In this document: in pieces, positions 46,762-54,710 of the stretch | Numbering within the stretch: the first letter of the stretch is position 1 | How the letters are laid out: each line of letters starts with the position of its first letter | NCBI GenBank assembly: GCA_002310215.1 | Contig: DBYR01000018.1 | Location: 123,260 to 187,259 of the forward strand | Direction: 5' to 3' | Length of the DNA: 64,000 nucleotides | DNA from: Bacteroidales bacterium UBA1181 | GTDB lineage: Bacteria; Bacteroidota; Bacteroidia; Bacteroidales; Paludibacteraceae | Program-made: the position numbers and the translations under genes | Notes under the pieces: generated by a model | What the model was told of the DNA's origin: nothing | What the model saw: the letters and a program-made list of their open reading frames with translations, nothing else | Databases searched by the model: none

Positions 46762-48033
46762 TTATTTGTCACCGCGGATAGCTGCGATACCTGGAAGAAC
46801 CTTGCCCTCCATGTACTCCAACATAGCGCCACCACCAGTAGAAACGTAGCTAACCTTGTCGGCCAACTTGTTCTTGTTGATGGCAGCCACAGAGTCACCA
46901 CCACCGATCAAAGAGAATGCGCCATTCTCTTGAGTAGCCTTAGCGACAGCCTGTGCGATAGCGGAAGTACCCTTAGCGAACTTGTCGAACTCGAACACGC
47001 CCATAGGACCGTTCCAGAGAACAGTCTTAGACTTAGCGATCACCTCAGAGAACTTCTTGATAGACTCGTCAGCGATATCAAGACCCATCCATCCGTCAGG
47101 AGTCTCGTCCGTCTTGCTAACCTTAGCGTTGGCGTCCTTGTCGAACTTATCAGCGTTCACTGCGTCAACAGGGAGAAGGAGGTTCACACCCTTAGCCTTA
47201 GCCTTAGCGAGCACTTCCTTAGCCACGTCCAAACGATCCTCCTCGCAGAGAGAGTTACCGATCTTACCGCCCATCGCCTTGATGAAGGTGTAAGTCATAC
47301 CACCACCGATGATGAGGTTGTCGACACGGTCGAGCAAGTTGTTGATGATGTTGATCTTATCAGAAACCTTAGCGCCACCCATGATAGCGGTGAAAGGCTT
47401 TTGTGCGCTCTTGAGCACCTTGTCCATAGCCTCAACCTCTTTGTTGATCAAGAAGCCGAACATCTTGTTAGCCTCGTCGAAAGAATCAGCGATGACAGCG
47501 GTGGAAGCGTGTTTACGGTGAGCCGTACCGAATGCGTCGTTTACATAAACGTCAGCGTAAGAAGCCAAAGTCTTAGCGAACTTCTTCTGGGAATCCTTCA
47601 TGGCCTTCTTAGCGTCCTCGTATGCAGGATCATCCTTCTCGATGCCACGTGGCTTACCCTCCTCTTCAGGATAGTAACGAAGGTTCTCCAACAAAAGGAT
47701 CTCACCCATCTTAAGGTTCTTAGCCTGCTCGGAAGCGGCAGCGCAATCAGGAGCGAATTGAATCTTGCCCAAGTATTTCTCGATGGCAGGAACGATTTGC
47801 TTCAAAGAGAACTTAGGGTCACCTGCGTGTGCGTCAGCATTCTTTGGCTTACCCATGTGGCTCATAAGGATAGCGCATCCACCGTCAGCGATAATCTTCT
47901 TGATGGTAGGAAGCGCACCACGGATACGAGTGTCATCACTTACTTCACCAGTCTCTTTGTTCAACGGAACATTGAAGTCCACGCGAACGATTGCCTTCTT
48001 TCCGGCAAAATTGAAATTGTCAATTAGTTGCAT
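46762..48033 (-). CDS. pgk: Phosphoglycerate kinase
   Basis: The 423 residues cover the whole enzyme. N-terminal domain: IVRVDFNVPLNKETGEVSDDTRIRGALPTI. 3-phosphoglycerate-binding basic residues include the RIRG and HRKHAS segments. Hinge and C-terminal domain: FTAIMGGAKVSDKI, then the nucleotide-binding LIGGGDSVAA and STGGGAMLEYMEG. It converts 1,3-bisphosphoglycerate and ADP to 3-phosphoglycerate and ATP in glycolysis. Codon choice is biased (GAG, AAG, GCG/GCC, ATC), as expected of a highly expressed gene. It is a single gene with its own promoter and terminator. Confidence 0.98.
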   Translation of the reverse strand: MQLIDNFNFAGKKAIVRVDFNVPLNKETGEVSDDTRIRGALPTIKKIIADGGCAILMSHMGKPKNADAHAGDPKFSLKQIVPAIEKYLGKIQFAPDCAAASEQAKNLKMGEILLLENLRYYPEEEGKPRGIEKDDPAYEDAKKAMKDSQKKFAKTLASYADVYVNDAFGTAHRKHASTAVIADSFDEANKMFGFLINKEVEAMDKVLKSAQKPFTAIMGGAKVSDKINIINNLLDRVDNLIIGGGMTYTFIKAMGGKIGNSLCEEDRLDVAKEVLAKAKAKGVNLLLPVDAVNADKFDKDANAKVSKTDETPDGWMGLDIADESIKKFSEVIAKSKTVLWNGPMGVFEFDKFAKGTSAIAQAVAKATQENGAFSLIGGGDSVAAINKNKLADKVSYVSTGGGAMLEYMEGKVLPGIAAIRGDK

Positions 48034-48082
48034 AGTACTATTTAAAAATTAGAATTCTAAAATATCACTTTTTTTACGTACG

Positions 48083-48090
48083 CAAAGTTA
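48083..48090 (-). promoter_or_regulatory. pgk promoter, -7 box TAACTTTG
   Basis: This is a perfect TAnnTTTG on the minus strand, 50 nt before the pgk ATG. No ideal -33 was seen. Confidence 0.6.
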
Positions 48091-48125
48091 ATTTTTTTCG
48101 CTATTTGCGCCTACGGTTTGCAAGA

Positions 48126-49361
48126 TTATTTCTTGACAATCCTGACAGTTCCGGCGCCCTCCTCGTTCTCGAGTGTGAACAGATAAATGCCGGAGGAAAG
48201 AGAAGAGAGGTTCACCTTGCCATCCTTCACCTCTCCCGAGAGAATCGTCCTACCCGTCAAGTCCTTAACGACGCAGGAGCCATCCTCAGAACTGTAAAGT
48301 TCGTTCTCCACCGGATTAGGATAGACGGAGAAGTGTAGTTCAGCCAAATAATCCTCGCAGCCGGTGACATTCTTGTTGTAGAAGAACTTGCTCATCTCCA
48401 CAAAGAAATCGACATCATTGGTCTGGGCGTTCAGGAAATCCGTGTGGGCCGCATTGTCAGACTCGAAGTAAACCACCTTTTTAGCCTCGTCGCAAGCGAA
48501 ATCGTACTCCTCCACCGTGTTTCCGTCATCCTTGACGTTTGCCACAGCCTTCTTCTCGGCCGCGCCGCAACCATTTTGAGCCGCCACCGTATTCACCGTA
48601 GGAAGGATAGGGCCATTGAACATGCCTCCCTCATATTTCACAACGGCATCCGCCTTGCTATGGAAGATCAAAGCTGGGATGTTGATCGCCTTGCCGACCG
48701 TGTCCACACCAGCGCCCACGAACCCATTCAATATACAGATTTTCATTGCCTTACTACTCTCCGCATAGGCATACTTATAGGCCATCGCACCACCCATGGA
48801 AGCGCCAGCCACGAAGAAAGAGTCGTTCGCATTATAGCTTGTCTGAAGATTCTCATATATCAAATTGATGAATTTCACGTCATCAACCGTCTCGTTCAAC
48901 TCGCCATAGCCTTTCTCCATCACAGTAGGCATCAACGCAGGAAGCAATGAGGACATCGTCCCCGCCATCTCCGTCATCGTCTCCGCCGAGATACGCGCGC
49001 CCGCACCCCATGGATACTTGATATCCATCTCTGCCGGCAGGATCCCGAACTTCTTCATGGTGGTCAAAGCACTTTTAATCTCTGAGCTCTGTTCCTCTAC
49101 CGCTTGCGGGAAAACAACCAAAGCGTTATGCATGTCACTAATAGCTTGCGCATTACATAGTTCCGCATATCCCTCCGATGTGCCGTTCAAACCATGAAGA
49201 ACCATCAACACAGAATGACTTTGAGATTTGTTAAAACCACTTGGAGTATACACGAGATAACTCCTTTCCAACCCATCCACCTCAATCGTCTCTGTCTTGG
49301 ACGTTGCATACGACTGAATAGCGGATGCCATTACACATAACGTGATAAATATTTTTTTCAT
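48126..49361 (-). CDS. Secreted PHB-depolymerase-like esterase with T9SS sorting domain
   Basis: The 411 residues are counted from the ATG at 49361 (MKKIFITLCVMASAIQSYA signal). The reading frame runs 25 codons further upstream, but that part lies before the predicted promoter, so it was excluded. The body is an alpha/beta hydrolase of the LpqC/polyhydroxybutyrate depolymerase group: oxyanion motif LMVLHGLNGTSEGYAE, nucleophile elbow VAGASMGGAMAY, acid region HSKADAVVKYEG and His in NAAHTDFL. Known relatives include feruloyl and acetyl-xylan esterases, which would fit the glycan-degrading genes ~14 kb away, but the substrate is not readable. A type A T9SS sorting domain closes the protein (FSVYPNPVENELY ... 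GTVRIVKK). Confidence 0.85.
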   Translation of the reverse strand: MKKIFITLCVMASAIQSYATSKTETIEVDGLERSYLVYTPSGFNKSQSHSVLMVLHGLNGTSEGYAELCNAQAISDMHNALVVFPQAVEEQSSEIKSALTTMKKFGILPAEMDIKYPWGAGARISAETMTEMAGTMSSLLPALMPTVMEKGYGELNETVDDVKFINLIYENLQTSYNANDSFFVAGASMGGAMAYKYAYAESSKAMKICILNGFVGAGVDTVGKAINIPALIFHSKADAVVKYEGGMFNGPILPTVNTVAAQNGCGAAEKKAVANVKDDGNTVEEYDFACDEAKKVVYFESDNAAHTDFLNAQTNDVDFFVEMSKFFYNKNVTGCEDYLAELHFSVYPNPVENELYSSEDGSCVVKDLTGRTILSGEVKDGKVNLSSLSSGIYLFTLENEEGAGTVRIVKK

Positions 49362-49374
49362 CCTAAATAAAAAT

Positions 49375-49406
49375 AAAGTGTATATCTGGGAACAAATATA
49401 CACTTT
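49375..49406 (-). promoter_or_regulatory. Esterase promoter inside an 11-bp inverted repeat
   Basis: The minus-strand -7 box TATATTTG (49400-49393) is perfect. AAAGTGTATAT at 49375-49385 is perfectly inverted at 49396-49406, with half-site centres 21 bp apart, as for a dimeric regulator. The -7 box overlaps one arm. Confidence 0.5.
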
Positions 49407-49455
49407 TTCTCGCGAATTTTTTCCGAAAATAATCACAAAAGTTCAGCTATGGAAT

Positions 49456-49784
49456 TCACCGTTTACCATGCAGAATGAATGAATAATAAGTTCCCGGCGT
49501 CGGTTCTCCGTCACATGCATTGAAATACATATATCCATCTTCTATTCTAAATGCGCCACAACCATAGAAGAAGAGTGAATCGGAAGAAACCTTGTCCAAC
49601 TGATACTTCACACTTCCCTCATAAGAACTGGTACTACTCGAGCCATTCTTACGTATATTAGCACTCACAGAATGAATCGAGAAACAACAACAAGGAACAC
49701 TCACACTTTTCCATTCCAAAGGAACTGCGTGTTTACTGCCAGAAACAGCAGAATGGTGAATATGAGGGTTTTGGATGGTTTCAT
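49456..49784 (-). pseudogene. Small exported protein gene, apparently frameshifted
   Basis: An ATG at 49784 overlaps the hsdR stop (ATGA). It opens a 27-residue frame that looks like a signal peptide or membrane anchor (MKPSKTLIFTILLFLAVN) and ends at 49701. A second frame, open without a start from upstream and running to 49456, continues as a beta-rich, Cys-containing sequence (for example KYQLDKVSSDSLFFYGCG and NACDGEPTPGTYYSF). One base change near 49710-49720 would join them into a secreted protein of about 105 residues. I do not recognise the family. The 3' frame alone would start at TTG, which is unlikely. It could also be two unrelated frames. Confidence 0.4.
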
Positions 49785-52700
49785 AAATTCATATTTACAA
49801 TTTCCTGCGCCATCATTTCCGCCTGTTTTAAAACCGTCTCCGTTGCCAGCAATTGCATATCTGGTGGATAACCATATTTACGTAACAGACGCTTTACGGC
49901 CACCTTCATCTTCGCACGGACATTCTCCTTGATAGTCCAGTCTATCGAAGTGTTCTGCCGAATGGTTTCGGTCAACACAACTGCTAATTCACGAAGTTTA
50001 TCTTTCCCCATCAACTCTTTCGCACTTTCATTGTCAGCCACAGCGGAATAGAAAGCATATTCGTAGGTGGTCAATCCCATGGTTTCTGCATCCTTGTCCT
50101 TCTCTACGATGGTTTTACTGAGTTTAATCAGTTCATCGATAACTTCGGCGGCGGTGAGTATCTTGTTGTGATAGCGAGTGATGGAACTATCCAGCATCTC
50201 CATCAATGTCCGTCCCTCAACCACATTGAATTTTGAACGTGCTTTTATTTCCCCTTCCAATAGTTTTCTCAGCACCTCCAAAGCAATGTTTTTGTGTTCC
50301 ATGCCTTTCAACTCCATCATAAACTCTTCCGAAAGGATGGAGATGTCAGGTTTCTTTAAGCCAGCCGCATCAAATAGGTCAATGACCTTCTCCGACACCA
50401 ATGCCTTGTCAATCACCTGACGGATGGTGGTTTCTATATCTTCGTTAGTATGGTCTATTCCTGTTTGGTCAAATTTGCAGAGTCGGGCTTTCACGGCCTG
50501 AAAGAATGCCACTTCCTCTTTCGCATCCATCGCCGCATCGTGGGGAATTGCAATGGCAAATGCCTTACTTAATGCAGTCACCTCATTCACAAAACGTTTT
50601 TTTCCATCGTCCAACCCTAGGATAAAATCTTCAGCCTTTAATATCCACGAGAGTTTACCCGAAGTGTCGGCGGTGAAATATTGCTTATATTCGAAGCCAT
50701 AGAACATCTGTTCCACCACTTCCAGTTTCTCCTGCATCATGGCTACAGCCTGCTCCTGCTGCTGCGTCGGATCTCCCTTGCCACCCGAGTCGGAATAGAA
50801 CGACAGGGCTTTCTTCAGATCCGAGGCAATACCGAGGTAGTCAACCACCAATCCTCCTGGTTTGTCTTTATAAACACGGTTCACACGGGCTATGGCCTGC
50901 ATGAGGTTATGTCCTTGCATAGGCTTGTCGATGTATAGCGTATGCAGACACGGAGCGTCAAAGCCTGTCAGCCACATATCCCGCACAATGACAAGCTTCA
51001 GTTCATCGTCGGGATCCTTCATACGCTCTGCTAAAGCGCGTCGCTGTTCCTTGGTTGTATGGTGCTTAGCAATTTTTGCTCCATCGGATGCGGAGGATGT
51101 CATAACGACCTTGATGGCACCCTTCGACAGGTCGTCGGAATGCCACTCGGGGCGTAGTTTGACAATCTCTTCATATAAATCAGCAGCGATTCGACGGCTC
51201 ATTGCGACAACCATTGCTTTGCCTTCAAACACCTTCTGGCGTTCTTCGAAGTGCGCCACAATGTCTTTTGCAATGTTTTTTATACGATTCGGGCTACCGA
51301 TGAGCGCTTCCAACTGTGTCCATTTCGCCTTTGCTTTTTGGACGTCGTTCATGCTCTCCGTCTCGAACTGTTTGTCCAGTTCCTCCACCAGCTTGCGTCC
51401 TTCCTCGCTCAGTTCCACTTTAGCGAGACGGCTTTCATAATAGATGCGTACGGTTGCACCGTCCTCTACGGCCTGAGCGATATCATACACGTCTATGTAA
51501 TTGCCGAATACAGCTGGAGTGTTGACATCGGTCGATTCTATCGGTGTTCCCGTAAATCCAAGGTAGGTGGCATTGGGAAGTGCGTCACGCAAGTATTTGG
51601 CAAAACCATATTTGATTTCGGAGCCCACCACCTCATCAGCCTCGTTACGCACCTCCACTGTCTTAGCCTTGAATCCATACTGTGTACGGTGTGCCTCGTC
51701 CGCTATCACAATCACATTGCTACGCTCGGTAAGCGTGTCGTACACATTCCCTGATTCGGGCTGGAACTTCTGTATTGTGGTAAAAATGACGCCACCGGCC
51801 TGCACCGCCAAAAGTTTTTTCAGTTGCTCGCGGCTTTCGGCTTGAACAGGGGTCTGCCTGAGCAGTTGTTTCGCTCCTGTAAATGTGTCGAAGAGTTGGT
51901 CGTCCAGATCGTTGCGGTCGGTGATGACGATAATAGTCGGGTTGTTAAGCCGCTGCACGATTTTGCCCGTATAGAACACCATGGTAAGTGATTTGCCGCT
52001 TCCCTGCGTATGCCAAACCACTCCAGCACGGTGGTCACCAGCTTGTTGGTCTTGAACGGTCTTATAGCCATAGTGGGCAGGAGATTCCGCCACCATCGAA
52101 TCCATGTTGATTCCTGTGGCGCGCAAGGTGGATTCCACAGCTTTGTTGACGGCGTAATATTGATGGTAAGCGGCGATTTTCTTCACCGTTTTGATGATGG
52201 TGAGCCCTGTTTTCAAGTCTTCTTGCTTCTGCTTCTCGAATACGGTGAACGACTGCACGAGGTCGAGCAAGGTGTCTTTGTTTAGCATACCATTGACCAG
52301 CACTTCCAGTTCGCCTACGAGATGCGAAGCGATGGTTTCGCCGTCGGTGCTTTTCCACGCTGTGTAACGGCTGAAACCTGCTGAAAACGAACCTGCCCGT
52401 GCCTCCAGACCATCAGAAATAACCGTCAAGGCGTTGTAAGTGAAAAGCGACGGAATCTGCTGTTTGTAGGTCTGAATCTGACGATAGGCGCTTTGCAGCG
52501 TAGCGTTCTCATCAGCTGCATTTTTCAGTTCAAACAGGACCAACGGCAGACCGTTCACAAACAGTAGCACATCGGGGCGACGGTTGTGACCGTTCTCGAT
52601 GATGGTGAACTGGTTGACCACCGTAAACTCATTGTTCCACGGGTCGTTGAAATCAATCAACCAGACCCGGGCACCACGCTCCATACCGTCTTTGTGAACC

Positions 52701-52999
52701 GACACCGGAACGCCTTCGGTCAACAGGCGGTGGAACTCCTCGTTGTTGGCCAGCACATCAGGCGAACTGATGCGCAGCACGGTTTTCACCGCCTCTTCCT
52801 GCACAGCATACGGCAACGATGGGTTGAGCCGCTTCACAGCAGTTTCCAACTTCTCGCGCAGCACCACTTCCTCAAAGCTGCCGCGCATCGGCGTTTCGCC
52901 GTCGGGTGCAATGTCGGGACCATACAGGTACTGATAGCCTTTGGCTTTCAGTTGGTCGATGAGCATCTGCTCTATGTCGGATTCGTGGAGTGGGGGCAT
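49781..52999 (-). CDS. hsdR: Type I restriction enzyme, R (motor/nuclease) subunit
   Basis: The 1072 residues consist of an N-terminal HSDR_N nuclease with a PD-(D/E)xK site (Pro142-Asp143 ... Glu157-Leu-Lys159). An SF2 translocase follows with Walker A TQGSGKS (331-337), DEAH box (434-437), FTGTPIE and the late motifs ITGFD-like LTGFDAPCLHTLYIDKP and QAIARVNRV. The C-terminal helical region contacts the methylase. The full length suggests activity. With HsdM and HsdS it cuts unmodified DNA far from the recognition site. Its first codons are unusual: 29 nt of its 5' end (codons 6-15) recur at 54665-54693, beyond an intervening XRE-ImmA-PIN cassette. The start lies 7 nt after the PIN gene stop, so expression may depend on the cassette promoter or on readthrough. 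Confidence 0.95.
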   Translation of the reverse strand: MPPLHESDIEQMLIDQLKAKGYQYLYGPDIAPDGETPMRGSFEEVVLREKLETAVKRLNPSLPYAVQEEAVKTVLRISSPDVLANNEEFHRLLTEGVPVSVHKDGMERGARVWLIDFNDPWNNEFTVVNQFTIIENGHNRRPDVLLFVNGLPLVLFELKNAADENATLQSAYRQIQTYKQQIPSLFTYNALTVISDGLEARAGSFSAGFSRYTAWKSTDGETIASHLVGELEVLVNGMLNKDTLLDLVQSFTVFEKQKQEDLKTGLTIIKTVKKIAAYHQYYAVNKAVESTLRATGINMDSMVAESPAHYGYKTVQDQQAGDHRAGVVWHTQGSGKSLTMVFYTGKIVQRLNNPTIIVITDRNDLDDQLFDTFTGAKQLLRQTPVQAESREQLKKLLAVQAGGVIFTTIQKFQPESGNVYDTLTERSNVIVIADEAHRTQYGFKAKTVEVRNEADEVVGSEIKYGFAKYLRDALPNATYLGFTGTPIESTDVNTPAVFGNYIDVYDIAQAVEDGATVRIYYESRLAKVELSEEGRKLVEELDKQFETESMNDVQKAKAKWTQLEALIGSPNRIKNIAKDIVAHFEERQKVFEGKAMVVAMSRRIAADLYEEIVKLRPEWHSDDLSKGAIKVVMTSSASDGAKIAKHHTTKEQRRALAERMKDPDDELKLVIVRDMWLTGFDAPCLHTLYIDKPMQGHNLMQAIARVNRVYKDKPGGLVVDYLGIASDLKKALSFYSDSGGKGDPTQQQEQAVAMMQEKLEVVEQMFYGFEYKQYFTADTSGKLSWILKAEDFILGLDDGKKRFVNEVTALSKAFAIAIPHDAAMDAKEEVAFFQAVKARLCKFDQTGIDHTNEDIETTIRQVIDKALVSEKVIDLFDAAGLKKPDISILSEEFMMELKGMEHKNIALEVLRKLLEGEIKARSKFNVVEGRTLMEMLDSSITRYHNKILTAAEVIDELIKLSKTIVEKDKDAETMGLTTYEYAFYSAVADNESAKELMGKDKLRELAVVLTETIRQNTSIDWTIKENVRAKMKVAVKRLLRKYGYPPDMQLLATETVLKQAEMMAQEIVNMNL
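52956..52984. repeat. 29-bp direct repeat, hsdR-proximal copy
   Basis: It matches 54665-54693 at 28 of 29 positions. The single difference turns a Gln codon (CAG) here into TAG in the other copy. The two copies bracket the XRE-ImmA-PIN cassette, 1709 bp from start to start. Confidence 0.85.
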
Positions 53000-53006
53000 A
53001 ATAACT

Positions 53007-53513
53007 TTACAATTTAACAGAAGGAATATATTTCGTGATATCTACGTTAGGTAATTTACTTCCTTTGGAGATTACATCGGTAATGAATTTTGAACATTCT
53101 GCAGATGAGAGTTTTTTTCTCTCATAAGCATAATACAAGAAATCGAGGGTTGTCAAGTAAGTTATGCTTTCCCTTTCACAGTATGCTTTGATGTCCTTCA
53201 GATTACTGCTGCCAATCACATTGTTGGTAAACTTACAATAAGCCATGCAGGCGCTTTCACCTTTTCCGAACGTGTTCTTTAACATTGCATATTCTTTCAA
53301 AACTTCTCCTGTGGGATTGAACGTCTCCAATACTATATTCTTCAAGAAGTGGATCTGGTTGTCGAGCTGACCTTGAATAGTCCCTATTTCCTCGTAAACC
53401 GTACTAAGCACAACATGGTCGTATTCCGTCAATATCTCGGGCAACAGACTCAACATATTGGCTTTAGAGAAATGAATCAGCACATCAGCATCCAGCACTA
53501 TCTTGACCTTCAT
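53007..53513 (-). CDS. PIN-domain-like protein, probable toxin or nuclease
   Basis: The 168 residues are counted from the ATG at 53513; the longer frame starts with TTG. The N-terminus VKIVLDADVLIHF holds the first acidic residues (Asp8/Asp10) of a PIN nuclease. STVYEEIG, FGKGESACMAYC and IGSSNLKDIKAYC supply further acidic positions in PIN order (DUF3368-like). PIN proteins are Mg-dependent RNases, often toxins. The gene overlaps the ImmA/IrrE gene by 29 nt, so the XRE, ImmA/IrrE and PIN genes form one translationally coupled cassette. In such trios the XRE repressor is typically cut by the ImmA/IrrE protease under stress, releasing the third gene; this is inferred from related systems. Confidence 0.7.
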   Translation of the reverse strand: MKVKIVLDADVLIHFSKANMLSLLPEILTEYDHVVLSTVYEEIGTIQGQLDNQIHFLKNIVLETFNPTGEVLKEYAMLKNTFGKGESACMAYCKFTNNVIGSSNLKDIKAYCERESITYLTTLDFLYYAYERKKLSSAECSKFITDVISKGSKLPNVDITKYIPSVKL

Positions 53514-54219
53514 ACCCAATTAAATTTAACAATTCAAGATAATGTCCTTCGGAAATTTTTCCCTCGTCAAACAATCGTCTTGCTTTAGAACCGAAATCGC
53601 CAATGATAAGCCGTTCTCCATCCCCTTTTTTGTACAATCGATCTTCGTAGCCACGCAACGCCGCTTCTTTTATAATGCTAAGTTTCAAGAGCGATTCTGC
53701 ACATTTGGGAGTTATTATTCGTAGCTCCTTTAGCCGCACCACCATGGTTTGATGTGAAATGCCATAAAGCTGTTCCAATCGGATAACGGTATCAATTCTG
53801 ATTTGTTTATCTTTCAATTCCTCCGCAGGAATATTCATGAGCAGACCTTCTTTGGGCATCAGGAAGGCGGAAGCAAACATATTTGCAGAGCGTTCCACAG
53901 GATCTGTAATTTGAAGTTGCCCGCAAAAATGAGGCTGCGGATTTTCGTCGAAATAAAGATGATACAGCTCGTGGGCGATGGTAAAATGCTGCCTTCCCTT
54001 GGTAATACTACTATTGACAAGCATAAAGCGGTTTTTCCCGTCAGTGGAGCTCAAGGAGAGGCCAAAGAGATTGTCTGATAACGGACGATAAACCGTCATA
54101 ATATTAAGCTGACGGAGAGCGGTCTTCATATTGACGGGTTCGCTGCTTGAAATCCGTAGATGTTCACCACGCATTTTAGCGGCAAGGTTCTCGGCTGTTT
54201 CAAAATCAATCTTTTTCAT
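53485..54219 (-). CDS. ImmA/IrrE family metallo-endopeptidase
   Basis: The 244 residues carry the zinc-protease motif HELYH (His83-Glu84 ... His87) within QHFTIAHELYHLYFDE. A downstream region (ERSANMFASAFLMPKEGL) supplies the third ligand and fold typical of ImmA/IrrE (COG2856, DUF955). The C-terminal half resembles helix-turn-helix-like segments (QLYGISHQTMVVRLKEL). ImmA cleaves the phage or ICE repressor ImmR, and IrrE/PprI triggers the Deinococcus damage response. The ATG overlaps the XRE gene stop by 4 nt (ATGA), a strong sign of coupled translation and a protease-repressor pair. Confidence 0.88.
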   Translation of the reverse strand: MKKIDFETAENLAAKMRGEHLRISSSEPVNMKTALRQLNIMTVYRPLSDNLFGLSLSSTDGKNRFMLVNSSITKGRQHFTIAHELYHLYFDENPQPHFCGQLQITDPVERSANMFASAFLMPKEGLLMNIPAEELKDKQIRIDTVIRLEQLYGISHQTMVVRLKELRIITPKCAESLLKLSIIKEAALRGYEDRLYKKGDGERLIIGDFGSKARRLFDEGKISEGHYLELLNLIGYEGQDSAGC

Positions 54220-54551
54220 TCCGCAAGAAGTTTCCCCATTTTCAGATAATTCAAAACAAGGGTTTTGAACTCAGCTATTTCCTTCATATCACTGGTATTG
54301 ACGTCGTCGGCACGGAAGGCACAGGTCAACATTTCGTTGACGACATTTTTGTCTTCCTCGAACAAAAGACCAAGTTCGCAACCGAATAATGCCACGGCTT
54401 TTTCAAGAACTTCAAGAGGCGCTTCGCGTTCTCCACTCTCATAATTGGCGTATGCGGAACGGTTGATTCCCAAGAACTCCGAAACCTTCTCCTGCGTGTA
54501 GCCATTGGCCGTACGCAAGGATTTTAAATTTCTGCCAATAACAGTTTTCAT
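54216..54551 (-). CDS. XRE family helix-turn-helix repressor
   Basis: The 111 residues contain an N-terminal HTH_3/XRE domain (~6-62: LKSLRTANGYTQEKVSEFLG, INRSAYANYESGEREAPLEVLEKAVALFG), followed by ~50 residues that may dimerise or be the protease target. It is first gene of the XRE-ImmA-PIN cassette. An inverted repeat straddles its predicted promoter, consistent with autoregulation. By analogy with ImmR it would repress the cassette and be cut by the ImmA/IrrE protein. Confidence 0.88.
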   Translation of the reverse strand: MKTVIGRNLKSLRTANGYTQEKVSEFLGINRSAYANYESGEREAPLEVLEKAVALFGCELGLLFEEDKNVVNEMLTCAFRADDVNTSDMKEIAEFKTLVLNYLKMGKLLAE

Positions 54552-54599
54552 AAAAGACTTTTGTTGTTTTATTATTACTTTAATGTAGATTGCTTATCC

Positions 54600-54645
54600 G
54601 TGGCAAAAATACAAAATAAAATTAAGACTCTTGTAATTTTGCCAC
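54600..54645 (-). promoter_or_regulatory. XRE cassette promoter with inverted-repeat operator candidate
   Basis: The minus strand has a perfect -7 box TATTTTTG (54611-54604), 53 nt before the XRE ATG. GTGGCAAAAATAC (54600-54612) and GTAATTTTGCCAC (54633-54645) are inverted with one mismatch, and one arm covers the -7 box. It is a likely binding site for the XRE repressor. Confidence 0.5.
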
Positions 54646-54664
54646 AGAAAAATCAATATCATTA

Positions 54665-54708
54665 TCGATGAGCATCTACTCTATGTCGGATTCCAATAAT
54701 TTGGTCAT
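54665..54708 (-). pseudogene. Relic of an hsdR 5' end
   Basis: An ATG at 54708, 2 nt after the helicase stop, opens a frame reading MTKLLESDIE, then TAG, then MLID. The intact hsdR reads MPPLHESDIEQMLID, and the shared ESDIE starts at residue 6 in both. The match covers 29 nt with one difference (TAG for CAG). Downstream the sequence is unrelated and becomes the XRE cassette promoter region. It appears to be the original hsdR start, directly behind hamB, left behind when the cassette arrived. Confidence 0.75.
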
Positions 54709-54710
54709 AA

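Noticed and set aside
46726..48027. A 433-codon plus-strand frame
   Set aside because: It is antisense to pgk. The strong codon bias of pgk removes stops on the other strand.
49362..49436. A 25-codon N-terminal extension of the esterase
   Set aside because: It lies upstream of or across the predicted promoter, and a perfect signal peptide begins at the ATG at 49361.
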